Shown: positions 40,858 through 50,114, numbered from the stretch's first letter. The stretch is 64,000 nt of DNA from an uncultured Bacteroidales bacterium (GCA_902798685.1 CADBXO010000003.1:62001-126000); one strand, 5' to 3'. Notes: generated by a model not told the origin, from the letters alone. Translations and numbers: made by a program.

Positions 40858-43395
40858 ATGAGAATTTCCGGAGTTTCTTTTTCAGTTTTAGGTTTGCTGG
40901 TGGCTGCCTGCGGAGGCGGCGCACCGACAGATGGTACCCAACTGGCTAACGGCAAGTATATGGCCGATGCCCTTAACGTTGAGAGTACAATTACCGCTAC
41001 GGTGACCGTAAAAGGTCACAAGATTGCCGCTGTGTCTGTGAAGGATAACGGCAATACCTATGCACAGTACACATCGCCTTACACTGTCGTCGCACAGAGG
41101 ATAGTAGAGGCCCAGAGTACAGACGTTGACGGCGTTACAGGCGCCACATATTCATCGGACGCAGTCAAGAAGGCTGTTGATCTGGCTCTTGCACAGGCCC
41201 GCGGTGAGAAACCGGTTCCTGCCAAGAACGCAGCCCTGAGTTTCACTCCCGGCACATATACCGGCAGCGGTAAGGGTTACGGCGGTCAGGTACAGGCCCG
41301 CGTAACATTCAGCGAGACCGGTATTACCGATATCCGAGTAGGCCAGCAGCGTGAGACCGCCCACGTAGGTGATGTCGCTCTGCAGACCCTTCCTGCCAAA
41401 CTCATCGCAGCCAACGGACTTAATGTCGATGCCGTATCGGGCGCCACAATGTCAAGTTTCGGCCTTAAGGAGGCCGTGCTGAACGCTGCCGATCAGGCCG
41501 GCGTTACCAACCGTAAGGCATTCATAGATAACGGAGTCAAGGCAGAGGCCGGAGCTCCCATAGATGATACCTGGGATGTGGTCATCATAGGCGGTGGCGG
41601 TGCAGGTCTCTGCGCTGCGGCACAGGCTGCACAGGACGGCAACACAGTCCTTATCATTGAGAAGAACGCTGAACTTGGCGGTAACACTCTGGTATCGGGC
41701 GGTGTCTATCAGTCTATCGATCACAGTCTTGTGTGGGATATCAACAGACCCACAGCAACCACGGCCAAGGGCTTTGACGGCAAGATGCACAACAAGGTAC
41801 GTGCAACCGTGGGCTGCGTAAATGACCTTAAGGTTATATATAACTGGAGTGAGGAGCCGTTTGACGCATCTTATTACAAGGATCACGAGTTTGTGGCCGG
41901 CGATATAGTTGAGCTTTCCAAACACGGAGTCCATAAGGAGTATCTGCAGACACTGCAGGATCTTAAGAAAGAGATAAAGGCTTATCTTGATTACGCCGAG
42001 CCTCAGCTCAAGAAGGGTACCCCCGAGAACCAGCTCCTGCTGTTCTCAACCACCAACCTGCATATCTTCCAGACCTACTACGGCGGTCTGCGTCAGAACA
42101 CCGCCAAGGATGAGTGGATATACGGTGACTATGAACTTGTAAAGCAGTTCATCGAGGAGGGTGAGCAACTCAAGCCCTGGCTTATGGGCATGGGCGTAGG
42201 TTTCAGCGACAGCCAGTCAACTCTGGTAGGCGCTCTCTGGTACAGAGGTTCCACAATGAACGGATGCACAACCGATGCAGACGGCGACGGCACTCCCGAG
42301 CGTTATCAGGGCAACTGGGGTTCATACGTGATGGCTCCTCTGGCAGTGGTTAACAATGCCGATAAGCACAACCGCGTAATGAGAGAGACCAGCGCCAACG
42401 AACTCATATTCGAGAACGGCCGCGTAACAGGCGTTAAGGCCAAGATGGCCGATGGCACCGAGGTTACAGCTCACGCCAAGAAGGGTGTGATCATTGCAAC
42501 CGGCGGATACGCTGCCAACATCCAGAAGGTTCTCAAGACCAACAAGTACTGGTCACGTCAGTATCTGTCACCCAACATAGGCACAACCAATCGCTCATCA
42601 CTGCGTGGTGACGGTATCGATATGGCCGAGAAGGTAGGTGCCGCAACAGTAGGCGAGGGCTACACACAGCTCATGCCTCTGGCTTACATCGCTGACGGCG
42701 CTATCGCATTCGGCGGCGTTGAGAACGTAGTATTCATCAGCACCAAGGACGGTAAGCGTTACGTAGACGAGTGCTCCGAGCGTGACGTACTTTCACTGAA
42801 CGGATTCAAGCACGGCGTTGAGCTGGAAGGCCGTCGCGGTGTTTACCTTTACGTCATGGGAGGCGGCGGATTCGGCGGCTTCGGCGGCGGTTTCGGCGGC
42901 TTCGGCGGTGGCGGCGGTCACAGCTTCAACGGCAAGGACTGGAGCGGAAAGGCATCGGCACTTCCCGAACTCTTTGATGAACTGGGTATCAAGCTGGATG
43001 CCGAGGTTGTAAAGAACAGCATCCGTGAGTATGATATGGCTGTTATGGACGGCCGTGAGCCTTCTCCGATAGGCAAGCGCCACGCAACCGGTATCATCGG
43101 CTCTGCACGTCGCGGTGCTGACGGTCAGTATGACAAGTCAACCTACAACATTGACGATGCCAACCTGACTATCCGCGTTCTTGCTCCTTCAACCCACCAC
43201 ACAATGGGTGGTCTTAAGATTGACCTGGACCGCCGCGTTCTGGATGAGAGCGGCAAGGCCATTCCCGGTCTGTATGCAGCCGGTGAGGTTACCGGCGGAT
43301 TCTTTGGCGGTAACCGTCTGGGCGGTAACGCTCTTACCGAGTGCATGGCATCGGGCCGTATCGCCGCCAAGGGCGTTGAGAAGGATAACCAATAA
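40858..43395 (+). CDS. Surface flavoprotein reductase: two FMN-binding domains plus FAD (fumarate reductase-like) domain
   Basis: An 845-residue lipoprotein (LVAAC near residue 19) at the end of the rnf operon. Two FMN-binding domains carry covalent attachment motifs DGVTGATYSS (Thr97) and DAVSGATMSS (Thr197), exactly 100 residues apart. From about 240 comes an FAD domain (VVIIGGGGAGLCAAA) ending in HHTMGG and GGNRLGGNALTEC, as in fumarate and urocanate reductases. The SHRPTGG-type substrate segment of fumarate reductases is not recognisable, so the substrate is probably different. An unusual loop at 668-687 is made only of Gly and Phe. Anchored outside the cytoplasmic membrane, it likely takes electrons from RnfG and reduces an unknown acceptor. 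Confidence 0.88.
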   Translation: MRISGVSFSVLGLLVAACGGGAPTDGTQLANGKYMADALNVESTITATVTVKGHKIAAVSVKDNGNTYAQYTSPYTVVAQRIVEAQSTDVDGVTGATYSSDAVKKAVDLALAQARGEKPVPAKNAALSFTPGTYTGSGKGYGGQVQARVTFSETGITDIRVGQQRETAHVGDVALQTLPAKLIAANGLNVDAVSGATMSSFGLKEAVLNAADQAGVTNRKAFIDNGVKAEAGAPIDDTWDVVIIGGGGAGLCAAAQAAQDGNTVLIIEKNAELGGNTLVSGGVYQSIDHSLVWDINRPTATTAKGFDGKMHNKVRATVGCVNDLKVIYNWSEEPFDASYYKDHEFVAGDIVELSKHGVHKEYLQTLQDLKKEIKAYLDYAEPQLKKGTPENQLLLFSTTNLHIFQTYYGGLRQNTAKDEWIYGDYELVKQFIEEGEQLKPWLMGMGVGFSDSQSTLVGALWYRGSTMNGCTTDADGDGTPERYQGNWGSYVMAPLAVVNNADKHNRVMRETSANELIFENGRVTGVKAKMADGTEVTAHAKKGVIIATGGYAANIQKVLKTNKYWSRQYLSPNIGTTNRSSLRGDGIDMAEKVGAATVGEGYTQLMPLAYIADGAIAFGGVENVVFISTKDGKRYVDECSERDVLSLNGFKHGVELEGRRGVYLYVMGGGGFGGFGGGFGGFGGGGGHSFNGKDWSGKASALPELFDELGIKLDAEVVKNSIREYDMAVMDGREPSPIGKRHATGIIGSARRGADGQYDKSTYNIDDANLTIRVLAPSTHHTMGGLKIDLDRRVLDESGKAIPGLYAAGEVTGGFFGGNRLGGNALTECMASGRIAAKGVEKDNQ

Positions 43396-43407
43396 AACAA
43401 TACTGGG

Positions 43408-44328
43408 ATGATTGCATTCCCGAACGCCAAGATAAACATAGGACTCAATGTCGTGGCAAAACGTGAAGACGGATACCACGACATTGAGACCGTGTTCTAT
43501 CCGGTGCTCCTGCAGGATGCACTGGAGATAAAGCCCATGCGCCCGCTTGATCCGGCGCAGCTGCGCAAACGTATTGAGGCCGGTCTGCTCGTTCAGCCGG
43601 ATGATGCATTCATGCCTTACAGGCTGCTTCCCAGAAAAGAGGATATTCCGTGCTGTTCACTGGAGATGACGGGAAACGAGTTCCCGTTCAGTGCGGCCGA
43701 TAACCTTGTAGTCAAGGCCTACCTGATGCTTCAGCAGGACTTTGACCTTCCTTCAATCGACATCAAACTGCACAAACATATCCCGTCAGGCGCCGGCCTT
43801 GGCGGTGGCTCATCGGACTGCGCGTTCATGATCACTCTGCTGAACCGCCGTTTCAACCTGCGTATGCGTGAAGGCATGATGGAGCGTTATGCCGCACGTC
43901 TGGGTTCTGACTGTGCTTTCTTTATTTCAAATACTCCTTCAATAGCAACGGGCAGGGGAGAGATTCTCAATCCCATCGGCCTTTCTCTTAAAGGCTACAC
44001 GATTCTGCTCGTAAAGCCCGATGTCTCCGTAAGCACTGCCGAGGCATACGGCGGAGTGACTCCGCACAAGCCTGAGACATCACTTGCCGATGCTGTAATG
44101 CGTCCGGTAAGCGAATGGAAGGAGTGCGTCTTCAATGATTTTGAGCCTTCGGTATTCAAGAAGTATCCGCTCCTGGCCGAGATAAAGCAGAAGCTCTACG
44201 ATCTTGGAGCAGAGTACGCCGCAATGACCGGCTCCGGTTCCACCATCTACGGCATTTTCCGTACACCATTGGATAATCCGGCAGACCTCTTCCCGGACAT
44301 GTTCACCTGCCAACGTGAGCTGATGTGA
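43408..44328 (+). CDS. ispE: 4-diphosphocytidyl-2-C-methyl-D-erythritol kinase
   Basis: A 306-residue GHMP kinase of the non-mevalonate isoprenoid pathway, phosphorylating CDP-ME at the 2-position. It starts MIAFPNAKINIGLNVVAKRE with DGYHDIETVF just after, and has the ATP motif PSGAGLGGGSSDCAF near 128-142 and a C-terminal MTGSGSTIYGIF. It begins 12 bases after the reductase gene. Its TGA stop lies inside the left arm of the palindromic repeat that follows, so the final codons lie at or within the repeat border. Confidence 0.96.
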   Translation: MIAFPNAKINIGLNVVAKREDGYHDIETVFYPVLLQDALEIKPMRPLDPAQLRKRIEAGLLVQPDDAFMPYRLLPRKEDIPCCSLEMTGNEFPFSAADNLVVKAYLMLQQDFDLPSIDIKLHKHIPSGAGLGGGSSDCAFMITLLNRRFNLRMREGMMERYAARLGSDCAFFISNTPSIATGRGEILNPIGLSLKGYTILLVKPDVSVSTAEAYGGVTPHKPETSLADAVMRPVSEWKECVFNDFEPSVFKKYPLLAEIKQKLYDLGAEYAAMTGSGSTIYGIFRTPLDNPADLFPDMFTCQRELM

Positions 44329-44444
44329 CAAAGGGGACGGTTCCGTTTGGCACGCTAGAAATTGATCCCATCTGCGCTACAGTATGCTCAGGTGGGGTTT
44401 TTGCTTTTAGCAGACGAGCCAAACGGAACCGTCCCCTTTGTCAC
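44325..44444. repeat. Palindromic repeat with perfect 27-bp arms
   Basis: A 120-base element with perfect 27-bp inverted arms (44325-44351 and 44418-44444). The arms read GTGACAAAGGGGACGGTTCC and on to GGC. The 66-base centre contains a smaller hairpin (44367-44396) followed by T-rich sequence. The left arm supplies the TGA stop of ispE. This resembles REP or MITE-type palindromes spread by a transposase in trans; no transposase gene is in the window. It differs in sequence from the element at 6499-6642. Confidence 0.75.
44367..44408 (+). terminator. Probable terminator within the palindromic repeat
   Basis: CCCATCTG (44367-44374) pairs with CAGGTGGG (44389-44396, one G-U pair), followed by GTTTTTGCTTTT. 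It would end transcripts from ispE. Confidence 0.5.
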
Positions 44445-44522
44445 GCTTGTTAATGTTAATGTTTCAAAATGCACTTTAACTTGAGATATTTTGAACATTA
44501 TCAATAATAAAGATAATCTGTT

Positions 44523-45185
44523 ATGAATTTCCGCACAGTCAGAATTTGTTTGTCCCGAGGGTGGTATCGCATTGTTTGCAGCGTCTCATTGCTGCTGTTG
44601 CCTCTGTTTTGCGGTAAGAGTGATCTGTTTGCCGCTACAAATCCTGCTCAGCTGGCAGCAGATGATACAATTTCAGTAAAGAAGGGCGATGTCATTACCG
44701 GTGTAGTACGTAAGAAGGATGGCACGCCTTTTTCCGGGGTTAAAGTATCTCAGAGTTTTTATAATATCATGCCTGGTGTATCATTGCCTCAGGATGATAA
44801 AAATTATCGGCCCGTTGCCGTTACTGATGAGAACGGTGTCTATTCTATAACTGTGCATGACCCTAAGGAGTGTTTCTACTTCTATCATGAAGGCTGTGTA
44901 ATTGAATTCTTTTATCTGAATCGTAAGGATCACGATGTCATATTGTTCGAAAAGGCTGCTGATTTTGATAAGGAATACGGCACTAATGAAACATCGGCAA
45001 AAAAGAAACTGGAAATGGCTACTGCACCGGGGATAGTGATCATGAATGCTTATGGTACTCCAAGATGGAAGGGGGCCAGTGGTATCGACATTGAAATAGT
45101 AAGAGATACAACTCTATCCAGACTGACTCAGGAGATGATAGAGAAAGTCCGTGCTTACGAACTTGAGCAGGAAAAGAAAAAATAA
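44523..45185 (+). CDS. Secreted protein with carboxypeptidase-regulatory-like domain
   Basis: A 220-residue protein with a long N-terminal signal (about 39 residues, basic start, then VSLLLLPLFCG; cut near LFAA). Residues about 55-120 form a CarboxypepD_reg-like beta-sandwich: VITGVVRKKDGTPFSGVKVS, then VAVTDENGVYSITVHD. The C-terminal half is not recognised and ends in a Lys/Glu helix. Domains of this kind also start TonB-dependent receptors, but no plug or barrel follows. Probably an envelope protein of unknown role. No clear TAnnTTTG element is found upstream. Confidence 0.65.
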   Translation: MNFRTVRICLSRGWYRIVCSVSLLLLPLFCGKSDLFAATNPAQLAADDTISVKKGDVITGVVRKKDGTPFSGVKVSQSFYNIMPGVSLPQDDKNYRPVAVTDENGVYSITVHDPKECFYFYHEGCVIEFFYLNRKDHDVILFEKAADFDKEYGTNETSAKKKLEMATAPGIVIMNAYGTPRWKGASGIDIEIVRDTTLSRLTQEMIEKVRAYELEQEKKK

Positions 45186-45218
45186 ACCTTGTTGAAAACG
45201 CGGGGATAAGTATTGATG

Positions 45219-45256
45219 AAGGTTTGCCGGGAGCATGAGGCAAACCTTTATTTTTG
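45219..45256 (+). terminator. Terminator whose T-run merges with the dnaB promoter
   Basis: AAGGTTTGCC (45219-45228) pairs with GGCAAACCTT (45239-45248), followed directly by TATTTTTG. The same bases form the -7 element of dnaB. Confidence 0.75.
45249..45256 (+). promoter_or_regulatory. Bacteroidota -7 promoter element for dnaB
   Basis: TATTTTTG matches TAnnTTTG, 21 bases before the dnaB start; it overlaps the T-run of the upstream terminator. Confidence 0.55.
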
Positions 45257-45277
45257 CATCTGTAACGAAGAAAGAAA

Positions 45278-46786
45278 ATGGCAGATTCCAAAACGAGACA
45301 GCGTTCCCGCAGCAACACCGACGGTATTGTACTCAATCACCTCCAGCCTCAGGCCCTTGAACTTGAGGAGGCAGTGGTTGGCGCACTGATGATTGAGCAG
45401 GATGCATTCCCAAAGGTGAGTGACATACTCAAGAAGGAGTCATTCTACGATCATCGTCATCAGGTGATTTATGAGGCTGTGGCAAACCTGTCGCTGAATC
45501 AGCGCCCCATTGACATCCTGACTGTGACTGAGCAGTTAAAGAGCAATGGCACGCTCGATGAGGCAGGAGGTGCTCTCTACGTGACCCAGCTGGCTGGCAA
45601 GGTTACATCATCGGCCCACATTGAGTATCACGCACGTATTATCGCCCAGAAGGCTATGGCCCGCGAGCTGATAACATTTACGAGCGAGATCCAGACTGAG
45701 GCCTTTGATGATACGACCGATATCTCCGAGCTGCTGGGTGAGGCCGAGAACAAGCTGTTCCAGATTGCGCACCGTAACGTCAAGAAGGACTTTGCGTCGA
45801 TTGACGCGGTGCTGCAGGAATCGGTCAACCGTATTCGCACGGCGGCACAGCGCGCAGAGGGTATGAGCGGTCTGGCCAGCGGATTCAATGATCTGGATAA
45901 CATCACATCCGGCTGGCAGAAATCAGACCTCATTATCCTGGCTGCACGTCCTGCTATGGGTAAGACGGCATTCGCACTCTCAATGGCCAAGAACATTGCC
46001 GTGAACAACGAGCACCCGGTCGCTCTGTTCTCACTTGAAATGAGTAATGTTCAGCTGGTAAACCGCTTGATATCAAGCGTGTGCGAGATCCCTGGCAACA
46101 AGCTGCGTGACGGACGTCTGGCTCCCTATGAGTGGCAGGTTCTGGACAGCAAGATCAATGCTCTGCAGAACGCGCCCATCTATCTGGACGATACCCCGTC
46201 ACTCTCCATCACCGAGTTCCGAACCAAGGCCATCCGTCTTAAGCAGGAGCATCAGGTGGAGCTTATCATCATCGACTATCTGCAGCTGATGAACGCCAGT
46301 GGAATCCGTTTCGGTAACCGTCAGGAGGAGATCAGTACCATCTCGCGAAACCTCAAGGGTATAGCCAAAGAGCTGGATATACCTATCATCGCCCTGTCGC
46401 AGCTGAACCGTGGCGTTGAGGGACGTGAGGGTTACGAGGGCAAGCGCCCGCAGCTGTCTGACCTGCGTGAATCCGGTGCCATTGAGCAGGATGCCGATAT
46501 CGTTTGCTTCATCCACCGTCCGGAGTACTACAAGATCTATGAGGACAACAACCACAATGATCTGCACGGTATCGCCGAGATCATCATTGCAAAGCACCGT
46601 AACGGCGGAGTGGGTGATGTGCGTCTGTCATTCCAGAGTGATCTGGCTCTCTTCGACAACATAGGTTCAGGCGATTCCGGCGGCGGTCGCAGGGGCAGCG
46701 TGAAGCGTTCCAAGATGAATGACGAACCGCTCCCGCCCGATGACCCGCTGGGCGGTGCTCCGGATGCCGGAGACATCCCTTACTGA
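45278..46786 (+). CDS. dnaB: Replicative DNA helicase
   Basis: A 502-residue DnaB, the ring helicase that unwinds DNA at the replication fork. The N-terminal domain (about 25-125: LEEAVVGALMIEQDAF) is followed by a linker and a RecA-type motor with Walker A ARPAMGKTAF near 225, Walker B LIIIDYLQLM near 330 and the H4 region RESGAIEQDADIV. There is no intein and the length is normal for the group. The Gly/Pro-rich tail is short. It has its own promoter and a strong terminator. Confidence 0.97.
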   Translation: MADSKTRQRSRSNTDGIVLNHLQPQALELEEAVVGALMIEQDAFPKVSDILKKESFYDHRHQVIYEAVANLSLNQRPIDILTVTEQLKSNGTLDEAGGALYVTQLAGKVTSSAHIEYHARIIAQKAMARELITFTSEIQTEAFDDTTDISELLGEAENKLFQIAHRNVKKDFASIDAVLQESVNRIRTAAQRAEGMSGLASGFNDLDNITSGWQKSDLIILAARPAMGKTAFALSMAKNIAVNNEHPVALFSLEMSNVQLVNRLISSVCEIPGNKLRDGRLAPYEWQVLDSKINALQNAPIYLDDTPSLSITEFRTKAIRLKQEHQVELIIIDYLQLMNASGIRFGNRQEEISTISRNLKGIAKELDIPIIALSQLNRGVEGREGYEGKRPQLSDLRESGAIEQDADIVCFIHRPEYYKIYEDNNHNDLHGIAEIIIAKHRNGGVGDVRLSFQSDLALFDNIGSGDSGGGRRGSVKRSKMNDEPLPPDDPLGGAPDAGDIPY

Positions 46787-46797
46787 ACCGTAAAATG

Positions 46798-46833
46798 AGT
46801 CAGCAGATTTGTGGCAATCTGCTGACTTTTTTA
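46798..46833 (+). terminator. Rho-independent terminator of dnaB
   Basis: AGTCAGCAGATT (46798-46809) pairs perfectly with AATCTGCTGACT (46816-46827), followed by TTTTTT. Confidence 0.88.
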
Positions 46834-46841
46834 TACCTTTG
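46834..46841 (+). promoter_or_regulatory. Bacteroidota -7 promoter element for pheT
   Basis: TACCTTTG matches TAnnTTTG, 26 bases before the pheT start and directly after the dnaB terminator. Confidence 0.62.
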
Positions 46842-46867
46842 CGGTTTGAAAAAGAAATAGGTATTTT

Positions 46868-49278
46868 ATGAACGTTTCATATAAGTGGCTTAAGGAGTAC
46901 GTTGACTTTGATCTGACTCCTGATGAGGTTGCTGCAGCGCTTACATCAGTCGGTCTCGAGGTTGACGGAGTAGAAGAGGTTCAATCCGTTAAGGGTGGCT
47001 TGAAGGATATCGTTATCGGTGAGGTTCTCACCTGTGTCGAGCATCCCAATTCAGACCATCTGCATGTAACCACAGTCAATCAGGGCAGCGGAGATCCCGT
47101 ACAGATTGTATGCGGTGCTCCCAACGTGGCAGCCGGCCAGAAGGTCGTTGTCGCTACCATCGGCGCCAAGATTTATGAGGGTGATGAGTGCTTTGCCATC
47201 AAGCCTTCAAAACTGCGCGGCGTTGAGTCATTCGGAATGCTCTGCTCTGAGAAGGAACTGGGTCTGGGTAATGACCACTCAGGTATCATGGTTCTTCCGG
47301 CCGATGCCGTTCCCGGCACTCCTGCTGCTGAATACTTCCATCTTGAGTCAGACTTTGTGATTGAGGTTGACATCACCCCCAACCACTCAGACGCATGCTC
47401 ACACTGGGGCGTAGCACGTGACTTCTATGCATGGCTGCTCCAGAACGGTTACAAGACCGCTCTGCACCGTCCCGATGTTGACGGCTTCAAGGTTGACAAC
47501 CAGGAGCTCAAGATTGACATTGACGTTCAGAATACCGAGGCTTGCCCGCGCTACGCAGGCGTAAGCATCAAGGGTGTCACCGTTAAGGAGAGTCCCGACT
47601 GGCTCAAGAACAAGCTCACAGCCATCGGTCTTCATCCTATCAACAATATCGTCGATATCACCAACTTCATACTGTTCGCTTACGGACAGCCTCTGCACAG
47701 CTTTGACGCCGATAAGATCAAGGGCGGCAAGGTGGTTGTAAAGACCATGCCCGAGGGTACCAAGTTCGTAACTCTGGACGGTATCGAGCGCAAGCTTTCA
47801 GAGCGTGACCTGATGATCTGCAACACAGCGCATATTTCCATCCCACCTGGATCCGCAAGAGCGCACGCCGTCATCAGCTGAGCACTGATGCATCATTCCG
47901 CTTTGAGCGCGGTATCGATCCCAACGGTACTCTTTATGCTCTCAAGCAGGCCGCCATGCTGGTTAAGGAACTGGCCGGCGGTACCATTTCAATGGATATC
48001 AAGGATGTTTATCCTTCCAAGATAGAGAACTTCAAGATTGACTTTGAGTTTGACTATGCAGACCGTCTTATCGGCAAGCAGCTTGACCGCAAGGTTATGA
48101 AGAGCATTGTCGAGAACCTGGGCATAACAGTTGAGTCATTCTCTGAGACTGGCATGAAGCTCTCAGTTCCTCCTTTCCGCGTAGATGTTCAGCATCCTTG
48201 CGATGTAGTGGAGGAGATTCTCCGTATCTACGGTTACAACAACATAGACTTTGACAAGTCTGTCAAGTCAAGCCTGACCGTTCAGGGTGAGGTTGACCGC
48301 TCACACAAGCTGCAGGATCTGGTATCTGAGCAGCTGGTAGGTTGCGGATTCAATGAGATCCTGAACAACTCGCTCACCCGCGCCGCTTACTATGACGGTC
48401 TGGAGTGCTGCCCGCCCGAGAAACTGGTTCACGTAATCAATCCGCTCAGCGCTGATCTGAACGTTCTGCGTGAGAACCTGGTATTCGGCGGTCTGGAGAG
48501 CCTGTCACACAACATCCGCCGTCAGAGCTCAGACCTCAGATTCTTTGAGTTCGGCAAGTGCTACTACTTTGACGGAGTAAAGCGTGAGGCACTCAAGGAG
48601 CCGGGTAAGGACGGCGAGCCTCAGAATCCGCTGCGTGCATACTCAGAGGATTATCATCTGGGCCTCTGGATTACAGGTCAGCGTGTATCGGGCTCATGGG
48701 CTCATGCTGATGAGAAGAGCTCGGTTTATGAGCTTAAGGCATACGTAGAGAATGTGTTCAAGCGTATCGGCCTGGCACAGAACGCCCTGCAGATTGAGGA
48801 GTTTGACAACGCCATTTACAGCTGCGGCCTGCGTTACAAGCTGCGCTCAGGCAAGACTGTTGCCGAACTTGGCCTGGTTGCACGTGCCCTGCTTAAGGCT
48901 ACCGATGTTGAGCAGCCTGTATATTATGCCGATATCAACTGGGACGAGCTGCTCAAGGCTACCCGCAAGGTCAAGACCAGTTTCACTGACCTGCCCAAGT
49001 ATCCGGCCGTTCGCCGCGACCTGGCTCTGCTGGTTGACAAGAGCGTCAAGTTCAGCGACATTGAGAAGCTGGCTTACCAGACCGAGAACAAGATCCTTAA
49101 GGAGGTAACCCTGTTTGACGTTTATGAGGGCAAGAACCTTGAGGCCGGCAAGAAGAGTTACGCCGTTAGTTTCCTGCTCCAGGATGAGAGCCAGACCCTT
49201 AACGACGCCCGCATTGAAAAGGTCATGAACAACATGATCAATGCAATGCAGAACAAGTTGGATGCAAAACTGAGATAA
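46868..49278 (+). pseudogene. pheT: Phenylalanyl-tRNA synthetase beta subunit, split by an internal deletion with frameshift
   Basis: PheT charges tRNA-Phe together with PheS. The first frame (46868-47881) covers the tRNA-binding domain (VLTCVEHPNSDHLHV near 55) and the B3/4 region, runs normally to DLMICNT, then reads off-frame to a stop. The normal sequence resumes from about 47833 in another frame (SAYFHPTWIRKSARRHQLST), joining the open frame that continues to 49278 with the B5 and FDX-ACB domains. About 27 residues that should lie between (the MCIAGVFGG region) are absent, a loss of 3n+1 bases, roughly 82. The gene is essential and the rest is well preserved, so either a sequence error or a very recent deletion is likely. 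Confidence 0.85.
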
Positions 49279-49303
49279 TAACAAACAAAAACATAAGAAT
49301 ACA

Positions 49304-50038
49304 ATGGGAAGAGCATTTGAATTCAGAAAGGCCCGTAAGCTCAAGCGCTGGGGCAACATGGCTAAGACATTTACCCGTATCGGCAAACAGATTGCCATTG
49401 CTGTTAAGGCTGGCGGTCCCGATCCTGACAACAACTCAACATTGCGTGCCATCATAGCTACCGCTAAGCACGAGAACATGCCCAAGGACAACATCGAGCG
49501 CGCTATCAAGAACGCAATGGGCAAGGACCAGAAGGATTACAAGGAGATGAACTATGAGGGTTACGGTCCTCACGGAATTGCCATCTACGTTGAAACCCTG
49601 ACTGATAACACCACCCGTACCGTTGCCAACGTACGTTCAGTATTCACCAAGTTCGGCGGCACACTGGGAACCAGCGGCAGCCTGGACTTCATGTTCAGCC
49701 ACAAGTGCCAGTTCACCATTGCCAAGAAGGACGGTGTTGATATGGACGAGCTGATCCTGGAGCTCATCGACCTGGGCATTGAGGAGGAGTACGATATCGA
49801 CGAGGAGGAGAACGAGGTAACCCTGTACGGTGATCCCAAGTCTTACGCCGCAATCCAGAAGTGGTTTGAGGAGAACGGATTTGAGGTTAAGGCTGCTGAG
49901 TTCACCCGCATCCCGAACGATCTGAAGGACGTTACCCCCGAGCAGCGCGAGACCATCGACAAGATCGTTGAGCGTCTGGATGAGGATGATGACGTTCAGA
50001 ACGTTTACACCAACATGAAACCTCTGGAAGAGGAATAA
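49304..50038 (+). CDS. YebC/PmpR family regulator
   Basis: A 244-residue YebC-type protein. It begins MGRAFEFRKARKLKRWGNMA and has KAGGPDPDNNSTLRAIIATA and NMPKDNIERAIKNA, the family's conserved N-terminal half, then an acidic C-terminal domain (DLGIEEEYDIDEEENEV). Members bind DNA as regulators or, as recently shown for some, assist ribosomes at proline stretches. It starts 25 bases after pheT and probably shares its transcript; a terminator follows. Confidence 0.93.
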   Translation: MGRAFEFRKARKLKRWGNMAKTFTRIGKQIAIAVKAGGPDPDNNSTLRAIIATAKHENMPKDNIERAIKNAMGKDQKDYKEMNYEGYGPHGIAIYVETLTDNTTRTVANVRSVFTKFGGTLGTSGSLDFMFSHKCQFTIAKKDGVDMDELILELIDLGIEEEYDIDEEENEVTLYGDPKSYAAIQKWFEENGFEVKAAEFTRIPNDLKDVTPEQRETIDKIVERLDEDDDVQNVYTNMKPLEEE

Positions 50039-50061
50039 TCCTCCGGACAGATATTATTTTA

Positions 50062-50095
50062 GGGACAGATTCCATGATTTGGGGTCTGTCCTTTT
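50062..50095 (+). terminator. Rho-independent terminator after yebC
   Basis: GGACAGA (50063-50069) pairs with TCTGTCC (50085-50091), followed by TTTT. A second copy of GGACAGAT lies just upstream at 50045. Confidence 0.7.
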
Positions 50096-50114
50096 ATTAT
50101 ATGCGATAAATCAC

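Noticed and set aside
42859..42918. CRISPR-like or tandem repeat array
   Set aside because: It is a short in-frame Gly/Phe-coding repeat inside the reductase gene, with no spacers.
46868..49278. Programmed frameshifting in pheT
   Set aside because: About 27 conserved residues are missing at the joint, which frameshifting would not explain; no slippery site is seen.
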